Origin: G958296245 sp965262055
Lineage (GTDB): Bacteria > Chloroflexota > Dehalococcoidia > Lucifugimonadales > G958296245
Assembly (NCBI GenBank): GCA_965262055.1
Contig: CBDHEI010000002.1
Span: 3,410,001-3,474,000, forward strand
Direction: 5' to 3'
Length of the DNA stretch: 64,000 bases
The notes under the pieces were generated by a model. That model made no database searches, was not told the DNA's origin, and saw only the letters and a list, made by a program, of their open reading frames with translations. The position numbers were made by a program, and so were the translations under genes. Of the stretch, positions 29,109 to 37,158 are shown piece after piece (the stretch's first letter is position 1; every line of letters begins with the position of its first letter).

Positions 29109-29919
29109 TGATACAAGCGCCAGGAACTGGCCGAGTGGGTGCCCAAGATCAGGATGATGCAGGAGAACGCGTCTGAGGTCCCACCTGGTGATGAACACTA
29201 ACTACCATGACCATGGGACAGCGAACGGTTGGGCTGAGCGGAGTTACCGTGAGACTCAGGTACCGGCTCGACATTCCTGAGCTTCACCATGCAATCACAG
29301 CAGAGCAAGATCCTGACACCCTCGGGGCGCGTGGGTTACGAGCTCTCCTCTCCACGCTGGGTCCAAATGACCGAGAACAGCGGGACAATCTGCGTTTCCT
29401 TGGTGTCGACCACGGGCACAGCCTCCTCAATAAAACGCCCCATCGGATCATTATGGTCACAGATAAGCCTAAAAGAAGGTCGTCGAGTCCCTGATAACAA
29501 CCCGGTATTGCTTAGCTGTGAGGGACTGTGGAGCGATGCCGGTTGGGGGTGGGGCAGAGGTTGTGAGGGAAACCGACACATTGCTATCTTAACGATAACG
29601 ACCAGCAGAAGGGCTAGCGGCTAGATCACCGGTTCGAATCCGGTCTAGCTGTATCCATCAATCAACATGCTTTGATCTTCTGCTAGGGAGGATTCGTGTT
29701 AGCAGTTTTCCGTGGTTTCCTAGATCTTCCCTTTGAGTGTCCGTCAGATCGGATCCAGAAGTATACCTCGTCCTCCAGTTGCTTGATCATCAGTCCGTCT
29801 CCCCACAGACTCGCCGCTGTACCTAGCCGCCTTCGCACGGCGTGAAGCGTCTCCCCTTCGGTAGGTCGGAGCCTCCCCACGTGTCCAGGTTTTAGCTGAT
29901 CAATGTAGCCCCTTGAGTA
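29109..29919. other. Region between IS1182 and IS256
   Basis: About 0.8 kb without a gene I can support. A minus-strand frame at 29683-29979 (98 codons, FLGLYSRGYIDQLKPGH, VRRRLGTAASLWGDGLM) has plausible composition, but its start lies within the IS256 end and no family is recognised. A tRNA-like 3' end is seen at 29612-29652. Confidence 0.35.
29612..29652 (+). other. tRNA 3'-end-like fragment
   Basis: GGCTAG...CACCGGTTCGAATCCGGT...CTAGCTG forms a T-arm (5-base stem ACCGG/CCGGT, loop TTCGAAT) and a 3' acceptor-like strand. A matching D-arm and anticodon stem are not found at normal spacing, and no CCA follows. It may be a tRNA fragment left by an integrated element. Confidence 0.35.
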
Positions 29920-31282
29920 GAGTCCCAGGAAGTGGTGTAAGAGGGAGAGGGTCTGGAGAAAGAGAGACCACCGCGTCATCCTTAGCGGGCAAAGAAGAAA
30001 GCTCGAGAAAGGAGGACAACGGTGGTCAAGGAAAAGATGGACCTGCTGGAGCTGTTGCGCAAGGGGGGAATGGACGGTGACGTGGACTTCCTACGGGAGG
30101 CTCTGAGAGTGCTGGTAGAGGGGATCATGGATGCGGAGGTGTCTGCCAGGACCGGTGCTGAGTATGGAGAACGGAGCCCTGAGCGGGTGACCCAGCGCAA
30201 CGGGTACCGGTCCCGGGCGTGGGATACTCGTGTAGGGACGATGGAGCTGCACATCCCGAAGCTTCGAGAAGGGAGCTACTTCCCGAGCCTGCTGGAGCCA
30301 CGGCGTCGCAGCGAGCGAGCTCTGCTGGCGGTCATTCAGCAGGCCTACGTGGAAGGGGTATCCACAAGGCGGGTGGATGACCTGATCAAGGCCCTGGGGT
30401 GTGAGGGCATCTCCAAGAGCCAGGTGTCGCGCATCTGTCAGGAGCTGGACGTGGTGGTGGATGGCTTCCTGGGCCGTCCGCTGGACGGTGGACCCTACCC
30501 TTACCTGTGGCTTGACGCACTGACCCAGAAGGTCAGGGAGGACGGCAGGATCGTCAACGTCAGCGTGGTGGTGGCAACGGCGGTCAATGGCGAGGGCAAG
30601 CGGGAGATCATTGGGATGGACGTCGGTACCAGTGAAGACGGCGCCTTCTGGCTGGCCTTCCTACGCTCGCTGTCCGCCAGAGGCCTCAGCGGGGTCGAGC
30701 TGGTGGTCTCGGACGCTCATCAGGGACTCCGCGGCGCTATCGCCGCAGTCTTCGGCGGGGCCAGCTGGCAACGGTGCCGCACCCACTTCATGACCAACCT
30801 GCTCACTCGGGTACCCAGAAGAGTCCAACCATGGGTGGCAACCATGGTCCGCACCATCTACCAGCAACCGTCCCCCGATGAGGTACACGCCCAACTCGAC
30901 AGGGTGACCGATCAACTCCAGGACCGGTTCCCCCAGGTCTCCTCTCTACTGGACGAGGCCGGCCCCGACGTCCTGGCCTTTTCCAGCTTCCCTGTCCCCC
31001 ACTGGAAGAAGATCTGGTCCAACAACCCCCTGGAGCGCCTCAACAAGGAGATCAGACGTCGCACCGATGTCGTGGGCATCTTCCCTAACCGACCAGCCGT
31101 GCGTCGCCTGGTTGGCGCCGTCCTGGCTGAACAGCACGACGAATGGGCCGTTGGTCGCCGATACCTCACACCCGCCATTCTGATCCTAAACGAAGCTCTT
31201 CCGAAGGCCGATCTCGCCGAGGCGACTGCGGCTTAGACAACATCAACAGGATGACGCACTCTTACACCACTTGACGGGACGT
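29920..31282 (+). mobile_element. IS256-family insertion sequence
   Basis: The inverted repeat GTCCC...AAGTGGTGTAAGAG appears near 29922 and, complemented, near 31256-31280, the typical IS256 ends. No exact 8-9 base target duplication could be confirmed. Confidence 0.85.
30022..31236 (+). CDS. IS256-family (mutator-type) transposase
   Basis: A 404-residue transposase. N-terminal: VDFLREALRVLVEGIMDAEVSARTGAEYGER and RNGYRSRAWDTRVGTMELHIPKLREGSYFP. Catalytic residues: first Asp in YLWLDALTQKV (near 167), second Asp in LVVSDAHQGLR (near 233), the Cys/His motif WQRCRTHFMTNLL, and Glu in NNPLERLNKEIRRRTDVVGIFPN (near 340). The GTG at 30022 follows AAAGGAGG. Intact and of normal length, so probably active. 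Confidence 0.95.
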   Translation: MVKEKMDLLELLRKGGMDGDVDFLREALRVLVEGIMDAEVSARTGAEYGERSPERVTQRNGYRSRAWDTRVGTMELHIPKLREGSYFPSLLEPRRRSERALLAVIQQAYVEGVSTRRVDDLIKALGCEGISKSQVSRICQELDVVVDGFLGRPLDGGPYPYLWLDALTQKVREDGRIVNVSVVVATAVNGEGKREIIGMDVGTSEDGAFWLAFLRSLSARGLSGVELVVSDAHQGLRGAIAAVFGGASWQRCRTHFMTNLLTRVPRRVQPWVATMVRTIYQQPSPDEVHAQLDRVTDQLQDRFPQVSSLLDEAGPDVLAFSSFPVPHWKKIWSNNPLERLNKEIRRRTDVVGIFPNRPAVRRLVGAVLAEQHDEWAVGRRYLTPAILILNEALPKADLAEATAA

Positions 31283-31455
31283 GACCCAATCAAAGACTAT
31301 AGTCATTCAATCTTTGTCGAAAAGGCGCGCATTTGAAGGCCAAACGAAGGGTCGGTCTGATCTACTTGCCGGTGTTGGAGGGCGTCGATCGGCGCGGCGC
31401 GTTCTGGCTGGCGTCGATGTCGGTGATGCTTTTCATCCTGCTGCTCCCAATCAAC

Positions 31456-33201
31456 CCGACATTCCCCATATTGGGAGTCTTCAGGCTCAAGGGGCAGCCC
31501 AAACGAGATAGTGGCAGCATAGTCAGGTCCTGCAAGGCCAGTCAATCGCCGGTCTATCCAATAAGAGATGCGTTTGCAGTCGTAGAGCACCCTTCTTGTC
31601 CGTCTTCATCGTCCTCGTGGCCCCTGCCAGTGGGGTGAAAGCGCATTGAAGACAAGGCGACTCCCTGGAGCGTTCTCCCTCTTGGCAAGATCGTGGTTGT
31701 ACCCTCCCTCAGCTTGGCGCCGGCGATAACCGGCCGATACGATCCAACACTCCCTGGAACAACCGTCGAGGAACCGACACCTCGGATAACTGAAAGATCA
31801 ATCGCCGGGAGTGCCGCACCAGACGGCCTCCCATCTTGATCAGCTTGACCTGCACGCTCCGCAGCGACCAGTGCTTGACCGCCTTGGGCAGACATAACCG
31901 GCGCAGGAAGTTCCCAAGGTTGTACGCCAGGACGAACAGAGACAGACGCACCCGGTTGGCCACGAACCGATGGCACGACAGCCGAGTCCAGTTCAGGGCG
32001 TACTTGCCCTCTTTGATCCACTGCTCGGCTGTCCCACGACCATTGTAGAAATGCACTACCCCTTCCGGGCCAGCCGACATGTTCGTGACGATGAAGCCCA
32101 CCCGAGGGAACAGCTCTCCCCTGTGCCATTCCACCTTGGCCACCACTCGCCGAGCACGGTTCCAGCTCCCGGCACGATACCAAAAGTCGTCGTATAGGAT
32201 CACTGGACGCTTCGGCGGCCTCCCCACCGGCCTCCTGAGCAGAGGGGCGATCTCCCGTTGCAGCACCTCGTTGCCGGGGAGTCTTATAGCGTAAAGTACC
32301 TGCCGCTCCTCGAGGTACTCATAGATGTCCGGCTTGGCGAATGCGGCATCGGCGCGAAAGTACCGTCGCACTCCTGTCGCCCCGTAACGCGACAGGATCG
32401 GATCCAATACATCACGCCACCTGTGCGCGCTATGTACGTTCCCCGCACGCAGCTTGGCGCCCTCGCAGTCCCCGAACTGGTTGAACACGAACAATGGGTG
32501 ATAGCACGTGCTCCCAAAGTGACCGTTGTACGATGCTCCCTCCTGTTCTCCATGTACCGGACTCTCCGAACTGTCCATGTCCAAGATCACCCGCCGGTGC
32601 GGCGTGCGGGACATAGCTCCATCCACCCACTTAGCGTTCAGTCGGCCCAACCCTTCCACGTTGCCGTCTTGGGTGAGCACCTCGGTCTCGAACCGGCTCA
32701 TGGTGTTGGTGCTGGCGGCCGGTCTCTCAGGACCACCTCGCCGTCCAACGACTACCCGCATCGTCGGGTCCTGGGCCAGCCGTTCAGCGTCGTTGGTATC
32801 CTCGTAGCCCGCCAGACGACTGTACACCGACTGCCTGAGAAGGCCCACCAATCGGTGCTGCACGTTGCGACCGCCCCGACTCTCCTGCAAACACTCACTC
32901 GCCGTCTCCGTCAGTCCCAGTGCATCATCCAGCTCGCGACAGGCCAGCAGCCCGGCATCTGAGGTGATGGTAGCGCCGTGGAATTCCAATCGTATACGTC
33001 GGTCGAAACGGAGCTTGCCGCGGGGGTTGGTGCTTTCACCCATTAGGTGCCTCCGAGGACAGTACGTTATCAAGAACTAGAGCAGTCTATCACGACCAGT
33101 CTAGCACTCATGATAAGCACTGTGCTCTGCTATTCGACTACATCGGGTATCGCTGTTGCTGATTGCGGCAAGCCCTGCAGGGTTGATATGGGAAATGTGG
33201 G
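31456..33201 (-). mobile_element. IS1380-family insertion sequence, copy 4, with 5-base target duplication
   Basis: 1746 bases. TCAAC flanks both sides (31451-31455 and 33202-33206). The left end reads CCGACATTCCCCATAT instead of CCGGGATTTCCCATAT, a subtype shared only with copy 7. Confidence 0.93.
31709..33073 (-). CDS. IS1380-family transposase, copy 4
   Basis: Intact 454-residue DDE transposase with the same catalytic motifs. Variants: NPRGKLRF, EERQVLYA, SWNRARR, TNMSAGPEGVVHF and HSRRLIFQ, shared with copy 7 in its C-terminal half. The N-terminal part has TASECLQ and RVVVGRR as in copy 3. Confidence 0.95.
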   Translation of the reverse strand: MITYCPRRHLMGESTNPRGKLRFDRRIRLEFHGATITSDAGLLACRELDDALGLTETASECLQESRGGRNVQHRLVGLLRQSVYSRLAGYEDTNDAERLAQDPTMRVVVGRRGGPERPAASTNTMSRFETEVLTQDGNVEGLGRLNAKWVDGAMSRTPHRRVILDMDSSESPVHGEQEGASYNGHFGSTCYHPLFVFNQFGDCEGAKLRAGNVHSAHRWRDVLDPILSRYGATGVRRYFRADAAFAKPDIYEYLEERQVLYAIRLPGNEVLQREIAPLLRRPVGRPPKRPVILYDDFWYRAGSWNRARRVVAKVEWHRGELFPRVGFIVTNMSAGPEGVVHFYNGRGTAEQWIKEGKYALNWTRLSCHRFVANRVRLSLFVLAYNLGNFLRRLCLPKAVKHWSLRSVQVKLIKMGGRLVRHSRRLIFQLSEVSVPRRLFQGVLDRIGRLSPAPS

Positions 33202-34373
33202 TCAACAGCTATGTCGCGGCCCTGCCGCTCGTTCGGGAGGAGTGGGGCCTTACCAATACCGAGGCGGGCGCTCTATTCTCGGCCTCTCTGGTGGGCTACG
33301 CGGTCGCCGCGCTTTTCATTGTGCCTCTGACAGACCGGCTGGGGACCAAACACATTCTTCTAGGAGCAGCGGTCGTCTCTGTGGTAACTCACCTTCTTTT
33401 TCCACTGGTGGCCAACGACCTGCCATCGGGACTACTCCTAAGAGCGGCTGCCGGGGCGGGATTCGCCGGCGCTTATGTTCCGGGATCGAGGATCATAGCC
33501 GAGCGCTTTGGAGGGCGCCGTCGCGGCGCGGCCATCGGTCTCTTTACTACGGCTCAGTACAGTGCTAACGGTGCGTCGTTGGCCATCACCGGCGCTATAA
33601 TGGCCGCCCTCGAGTGGCGGGAGTCTTACGTGATCGTGGCTCTGTTCTCGACGGCCGCCCTCCCCATGGCGTACCTGCTACTGAGGGCTTCCGATAAAAG
33701 GCCCGCGCACCGCTCGTCGGGGGCGCTCGATCTGGCTGTGCTCAAAAATCCGGCCATGCAGTATCTGACCCTGGGATACTCCATTCACGCGCTACAGCTT
33801 ATGGCCGTTCGAGTCTGGTTGCCCGCTTTCTTGCTGGCCGTCCTGGTCGCGCCGTGAGGGAGGAGGTCGTGTCTGTAGCAGCAACCTATGCCGGCCTGGC
33901 GCTGGCCGTGGGCTCGGTCGGTCCAGTCATGGGCGGTATCATCTCCGACGGGTTGGGTAGGGCGACGGCAGCCTCGGCCATATTGGCCCTCAGCGCGGCT
34001 TGCTCCTGGCTGATCGGCTGGACCGGTGACCTGCCGTTGGCGGTGATAGTCGCCATCGGAGTAGTCTACGGTTGGGCCACCGCCGCGGACTCGGCTATCT
34101 ACCTCACCGGCATCACCGAGACGTCCAACCCGGCCCATCTGGGGTCTACCCTGGCCGTGCAGGCCTTCCTGGGACTGTCGGGGGGCGCGTTGGGCCCTAT
34201 CGTTTTCGGCGGCGTGTTGGACCTGGCCGAGGAGACCTACCGGTGGGGGCTGGCCTTTTCGACGCTCGGCGCGATAGCTCTGGTCGCGATAGCCGGCCTC
34301 CAGAGGCTGCGCTACCTCTCCCGGACCACCATGCTGCAAAACTCGAACCTCAGGATAAAGCAAGGAGAGCAAC

Positions 34374-34858
34374 ATGGCAACGGTGACCGTTAAGAGCCTC
34401 GAGAACCTTCAGCAGGTCGTCGTAACCGACAGCTACGCGTTCATCGTCGACGAGCCTGAGGACGACGGAGACGACCTGGGGCCGAGCGCTTACGAACTGC
34501 TCTGGCCACCCTGGGCACCTGAACGGCGATGACGATCCTCCTGTATTTGCGGAGGAAAGGGTGGCCGCTACGGTCGGTGAGCGTGGAGTGCAGCCACGAG
34601 CGCGTCGATCACGGGGACGGCAAGGAGAGGGATCCCTCCAACGAAGTGATCCGCCAGCGTGTCGTTCTAGACGGCGACTTCACGGACGAGCGGAGAGACC
34701 GTGTCGCGCTTCGTTGTCCTGTTCACCGGACTCTCGAGTCCGGCGCAACTCAGCTCATCAATACTCCAATCCTAAGGATTAATGGCGGAGATTACAGATC
34801 CACAGAGATAGGCACTTCGTCCATGCCGAAATACTCGTGCTCGACTCGGTCGTCGTAG
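34374..34858 (+). CDS. OsmC-like thiol peroxidase; frameshift, and TGA at the catalytic Cys codon (candidate selenoprotein or pseudogene)
   Basis: OsmC/Ohr family proteins reduce organic hydroperoxides with two redox cysteines. The first part, ATG 34374 (ribosome site AAGGAGAG), reads MATVTVKSLENLQQVVV, FIVDEPEDDGDDLGPSAYELL. One base is then missing near 34502; in the new frame the sequence reads LATLGT, TGA (34520-34522), TAMTILLYLRRKGWPL, and later LRCPVHRTLESGA with the second redox Cys. The TGA sits exactly where the family has the peroxidatic Cys (GxC-TxMT). A small hairpin follows at 34537-34555. Sec-containing OsmC-like proteins are, as I recall, known from marine metagenomes. The upstream indel leaves two readings: real selenoprotein with a sequencing error, or a decayed gene beside a decayed MFS gene. 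The frame end overlaps the convergent phosphoesterase. Confidence 0.65.
34537..34555 (+). promoter_or_regulatory. Possible bacterial SECIS hairpin after the OsmC TGA
   Basis: CCTCC (34537-34541) pairs with GGAGG (34551-34555) around a 9-base loop TGTATTTGC with G in its second position. The loop starts 20 bases after the TGA. These fit the usual bacterial SECIS rules (apical loop 16-37 bases after UGA, G among the first two loop bases, at least 4 stem pairs). A 5-pair hairpin can occur by chance. Confidence 0.4.
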
Positions 34859-35598
34859 ACCTTCACGATGCGCAGCCCAGAGGGGTCGTCGGCTACGGGA
34901 AAGCCAACCGCGCCGGAGATGACCATCAGCATGTCGCCATCGGCGCTGTAGTTGTTCCGGTGCCAGTGACCAGCAAACACCCCCGACGTCTCGTGCTTCC
35001 GTAGCAGGTCAAGGATGATTTTCCGCCGCTCGCGGGGGATGATCACATTGCCGTCGTCGGGCTCGTCGGCGGATTTGCCGAACAGCGGATGGTGCATGAA
35101 CACTATCGTGTGGTTGTTGTCGGGACTGTGGACGTCGAGATCTCTCCGCAGGAACTCGACCAGCGATTCCCATTCCTCCGGCACTTCGGACGGATCAAGG
35201 CAGACCGAGCTGTTCAGCACGACGAAGTGGCTTCCCCCGGCGTCGAACGAGTAGTTGTCGTGCCCGAACTTCGCGCGGTAGATACGCAGGCTTTCAGCCG
35301 TCGGCGTTGTGCCGACGTCGCAGTTGCCCGTGGTGAAGTAGATGGGAACGTTGCTAGCGAGCTGCCCGGTAATCCGCATCAGCTCGGCGTGCTGCTGATC
35401 GCTATCGGAGTCCTGCACCAGGTCGCCCGTCACGACGACGAACGCGGGCCTCAATCGGTTGGCCGCCGCGATGGCCCTTTCGTACAGTGCTGTCTCAGGG
35501 AAGGTACCGTCGCCTGGTGCCGCCCCACGCACTTCGAAGTATCCGAACTGCGGGTCGCTTAGCTGAATGAAGAAGAACGGTATTGTGCTACCCGACAT
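34792..35598 (-). CDS. Calcineurin-like metallophosphoesterase
   Basis: A metal-dependent phosphoesterase of about 268 residues. Metal-ligand motifs in order: QLSDPQFG (first Asp, near residue 14), VVTGDLVQDSDSD (GD motif, near 62), FTTGNCDVG (GN motif; Cys-Asp where GNHD is usual), FMHHPLFG (His, near 180) and GVFAGHWHRN (GHxH, near 222). Closest in style to CpdA/CSTP1-type phosphatases. Start ATG 35598 with GAGGTGGGA upstream; the longer frame from 35646 is not supported. No signal peptide. It is convergent with the OsmC gene. The substrate is not deducible. Confidence 0.85.
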   Translation of the reverse strand: MSGSTIPFFFIQLSDPQFGYFEVRGAAPGDGTFPETALYERAIAAANRLRPAFVVVTGDLVQDSDSDQQHAELMRITGQLASNVPIYFTTGNCDVGTTPTAESLRIYRAKFGHDNYSFDAGGSHFVVLNSSVCLDPSEVPEEWESLVEFLRRDLDVHSPDNNHTIVFMHHPLFGKSADEPDDGNVIIPRERRKIILDLLRKHETSGVFAGHWHRNNYSADGDMLMVISGAVGFPVADDPSGLRIVKVYDDRVEHEYFGMDEVPISVDL

Positions 35599-35768
35599 TT
35601 CCCACCTCGATCTGTAGGTGCCGAAAGAACGCACGATGCATGACAATGATGACGGTACCGAGGCTGTGTAATATTTCCAATCATCTATCTAGAAGGGGGG
35701 AAGCGGGTTCAGCCCGTGTCAACACTAGCGACAACTGGAGACCTGCGGGGTGCCCTTAAATCAATAAA

Positions 35769-36647
35769 TCAATTGTCCCGGTCAGTGTAGTTGATCCGCC
35801 TCCACACTTGGCGCGCTTCCTCCAGTCGGGCCTCACTCGCCGGCAGACTGGGAGCGCGCACCACCGCCGACTCGATAATGCCCTCCCATTTGAGTACGTT
35901 CTTGAATACGGACCATCCCATCATACCTGGACCACCTGGGAGATAATTCATGATCGGCAAGAGCGTGCCATAAAAGAGGTCGCGGGCCTCATCCCATTTC
36001 TTCTCGGTAGCAAGCTCATGCATCTTGACCTCTTCACGAGGCAATAGCGTGGCACATCCCGACGTAACGCCGTCGGCCCCCATCTGATAGCTGACCAGGC
36101 TCATCATATCGTGCCCACAGAGTACCGGGATATCCAAGAGTATCTTACCCTGTGTGACTTTTTCCTGTGCCCCGCTGATCTTCATTCCCACGATGTTCCC
36201 GATATCTTTGACCAGAGGCACAATGTCCTCTTCCATGGACAGCTCCTTTTGCACCCCCAGATCGTATACGACGACTGGAATGATGTCCGCGAGCCGCCGA
36301 TAATACTCCATGACGTCGCCGTCCACGGGCCCCCTGGACATCACGAAATCGGCGCCTGCATCGCGGGAGAGCCGCCCGATAGTCAGACCCTCCTCGAATG
36401 TCAGGTCGATACATCCAAAGCCCACCGGAACGCGTCCAGCCACCTGGTCTACGACAACGTCCATTATCTTCGCGCGCTCGTCCATGCTCAGGTACATTAC
36501 TTCCCCAACCCTGCCCATGCCGATCACACTTGCGACCCCTCCGTCGATGATATGATCGACTAGGCGGCGCATGCTTCTTTCGTCGAATTCTCCCGACTCG
36601 GTGAACGGGGTTACAGACAGGCAGTTGGCGCCATCGAGCATTCTCAT
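35769..36647 (-). CDS. Dihydrodipicolinate synthase (DapA)/NanA-family aldolase-like protein
   Basis: A 292-residue TIM-barrel class I aldolase of the DHDPS/N-acetylneuraminate lyase family. It shows LSVTPFTESGEFDERSMRRLVDHII at the N-terminus, IGMGRVGEVMYLSMDER (GxxGE motif near residue 45), VPVGFGCID, VVVYDLGV (Tyr of the catalytic triad, though the usual YNxP is altered) and GMKISGAQEK with the Schiff-base Lys near 157. The family uses pyruvate-type donors, and the true substrate here is unknown. Because sialidase-like genes lie nearby, a role in sugar-acid cleavage is possible but unproven. It is divergent from the ABC transporter operon. ATG 36647 has GAGGAA upstream. Confidence 0.82.
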   Translation of the reverse strand: MRMLDGANCLSVTPFTESGEFDERSMRRLVDHIIDGGVASVIGMGRVGEVMYLSMDERAKIMDVVVDQVAGRVPVGFGCIDLTFEEGLTIGRLSRDAGADFVMSRGPVDGDVMEYYRRLADIIPVVVYDLGVQKELSMEEDIVPLVKDIGNIVGMKISGAQEKVTQGKILLDIPVLCGHDMMSLVSYQMGADGVTSGCATLLPREEVKMHELATEKKWDEARDLFYGTLLPIMNYLPGGPGMMGWSVFKNVLKWEGIIESAVVRAPSLPASEARLEEARQVWRRINYTDRDN

Positions 36648-37158
36648 TTGGATTCCTCTTCTTTATCAGGCGTGGCTGTTATCGAACATCCTACACTAGT
36701 TTGAGCAGCCAATCTAGCCCGGTGGGTCTGGTAGCTACCTACGGCCCTCTTTCAGTACCTCGCTCCGCTCAATTGTGGTTCGACGGGCTCACCACGAACG
36801 GGAAACCGCACACCCGTTCGTCACTTCTACGGGCTCAGCACAGGCTCTGAGCCTGTCGAAGGACCCTCTGCCGTGACTTTGAAAAGGGCCCTGCCAGCGC
36901 AATTTCGGACATTGACACGGAGCCCACTTTCGTGTATAATAACACAGAATTTCCCAATGCCACCCGAGCCTCGTTTAGCTACAAAGACCAGTGGGGTGTT
37001 CCTCACGGAGTCGTCCGTATCTGGCGCCGCTATAAGATAAGGCCATCGAGACCGATCAGGCCGGGGTCCTAATCCCCATCTGGAAGGGGGTAAGTTACAA
37101 GGGGGTGTTCGGAATGCGTAGCGCGGCAGACCCTAGTGGTCCAACTCCCAGGAGGAGA
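36648..37158. other. Divergent intergenic region with REP-like repeats
   Basis: No gene. It contains a repeat-rich stretch (36775-36870) with GTTCGACGGGCTCACC, GGCTCAGCACAGGC and TCTGAGCCTGTCGAAGGAC, imperfect palindromes of a kind dispersed in many environmental genomes. The remainder must hold the promoters of the aldolase and the ABC transporter operon; GTGTATAATAACA (36932-36944) includes a good -10 (TATAAT) on the plus strand. Confidence 0.5.
36775..36870. repeat. REP-like palindromic repeats
   Basis: Two related palindromes in opposite orientation: TTCGACGGGCTCA near 36779 and GAGCCTGTCGAAGG near 36851, with CAGGCTCTGAGCCTG as a self-complementary core. Such units usually lie between genes, as here. 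Confidence 0.5.

Larger units (their letters stand above)
31333..34393 (+). pseudogene. MFS transporter gene split by IS1380 copy 4 and frameshifted
   Basis: A major facilitator superfamily transporter in three pieces. Piece 1 starts at TTG 31333: GVDRRGAFWLASMSVMLFILLLPIN. IS1380 copy 4 follows at 31456, between PIN and SYVAALPLVREEWGL. Removing the element and one TCAAC copy joins these in frame. Piece 2 continues to 33857 with ALFSASLVGYAVAALFIVPLTDRLG (the motif A loop between helices 2 and 3) and AGAGFAGAYVPGSRIIAERF. Near 33850 one base is missing, and piece 3 (33854-34393) carries the last helices, VSVAATYAGLALAVGSVGPVMGG. The substrate is unknown. The OsmC gene overlaps its end by 20 bases, so they were an operon. 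Confidence 0.85.

Noticed and set aside
29683..29979. A 98-codon minus-strand frame before IS256
   Set aside because: Its start lies inside the IS256 inverted end and I see no family resemblance, so it was left as an open question and not called.
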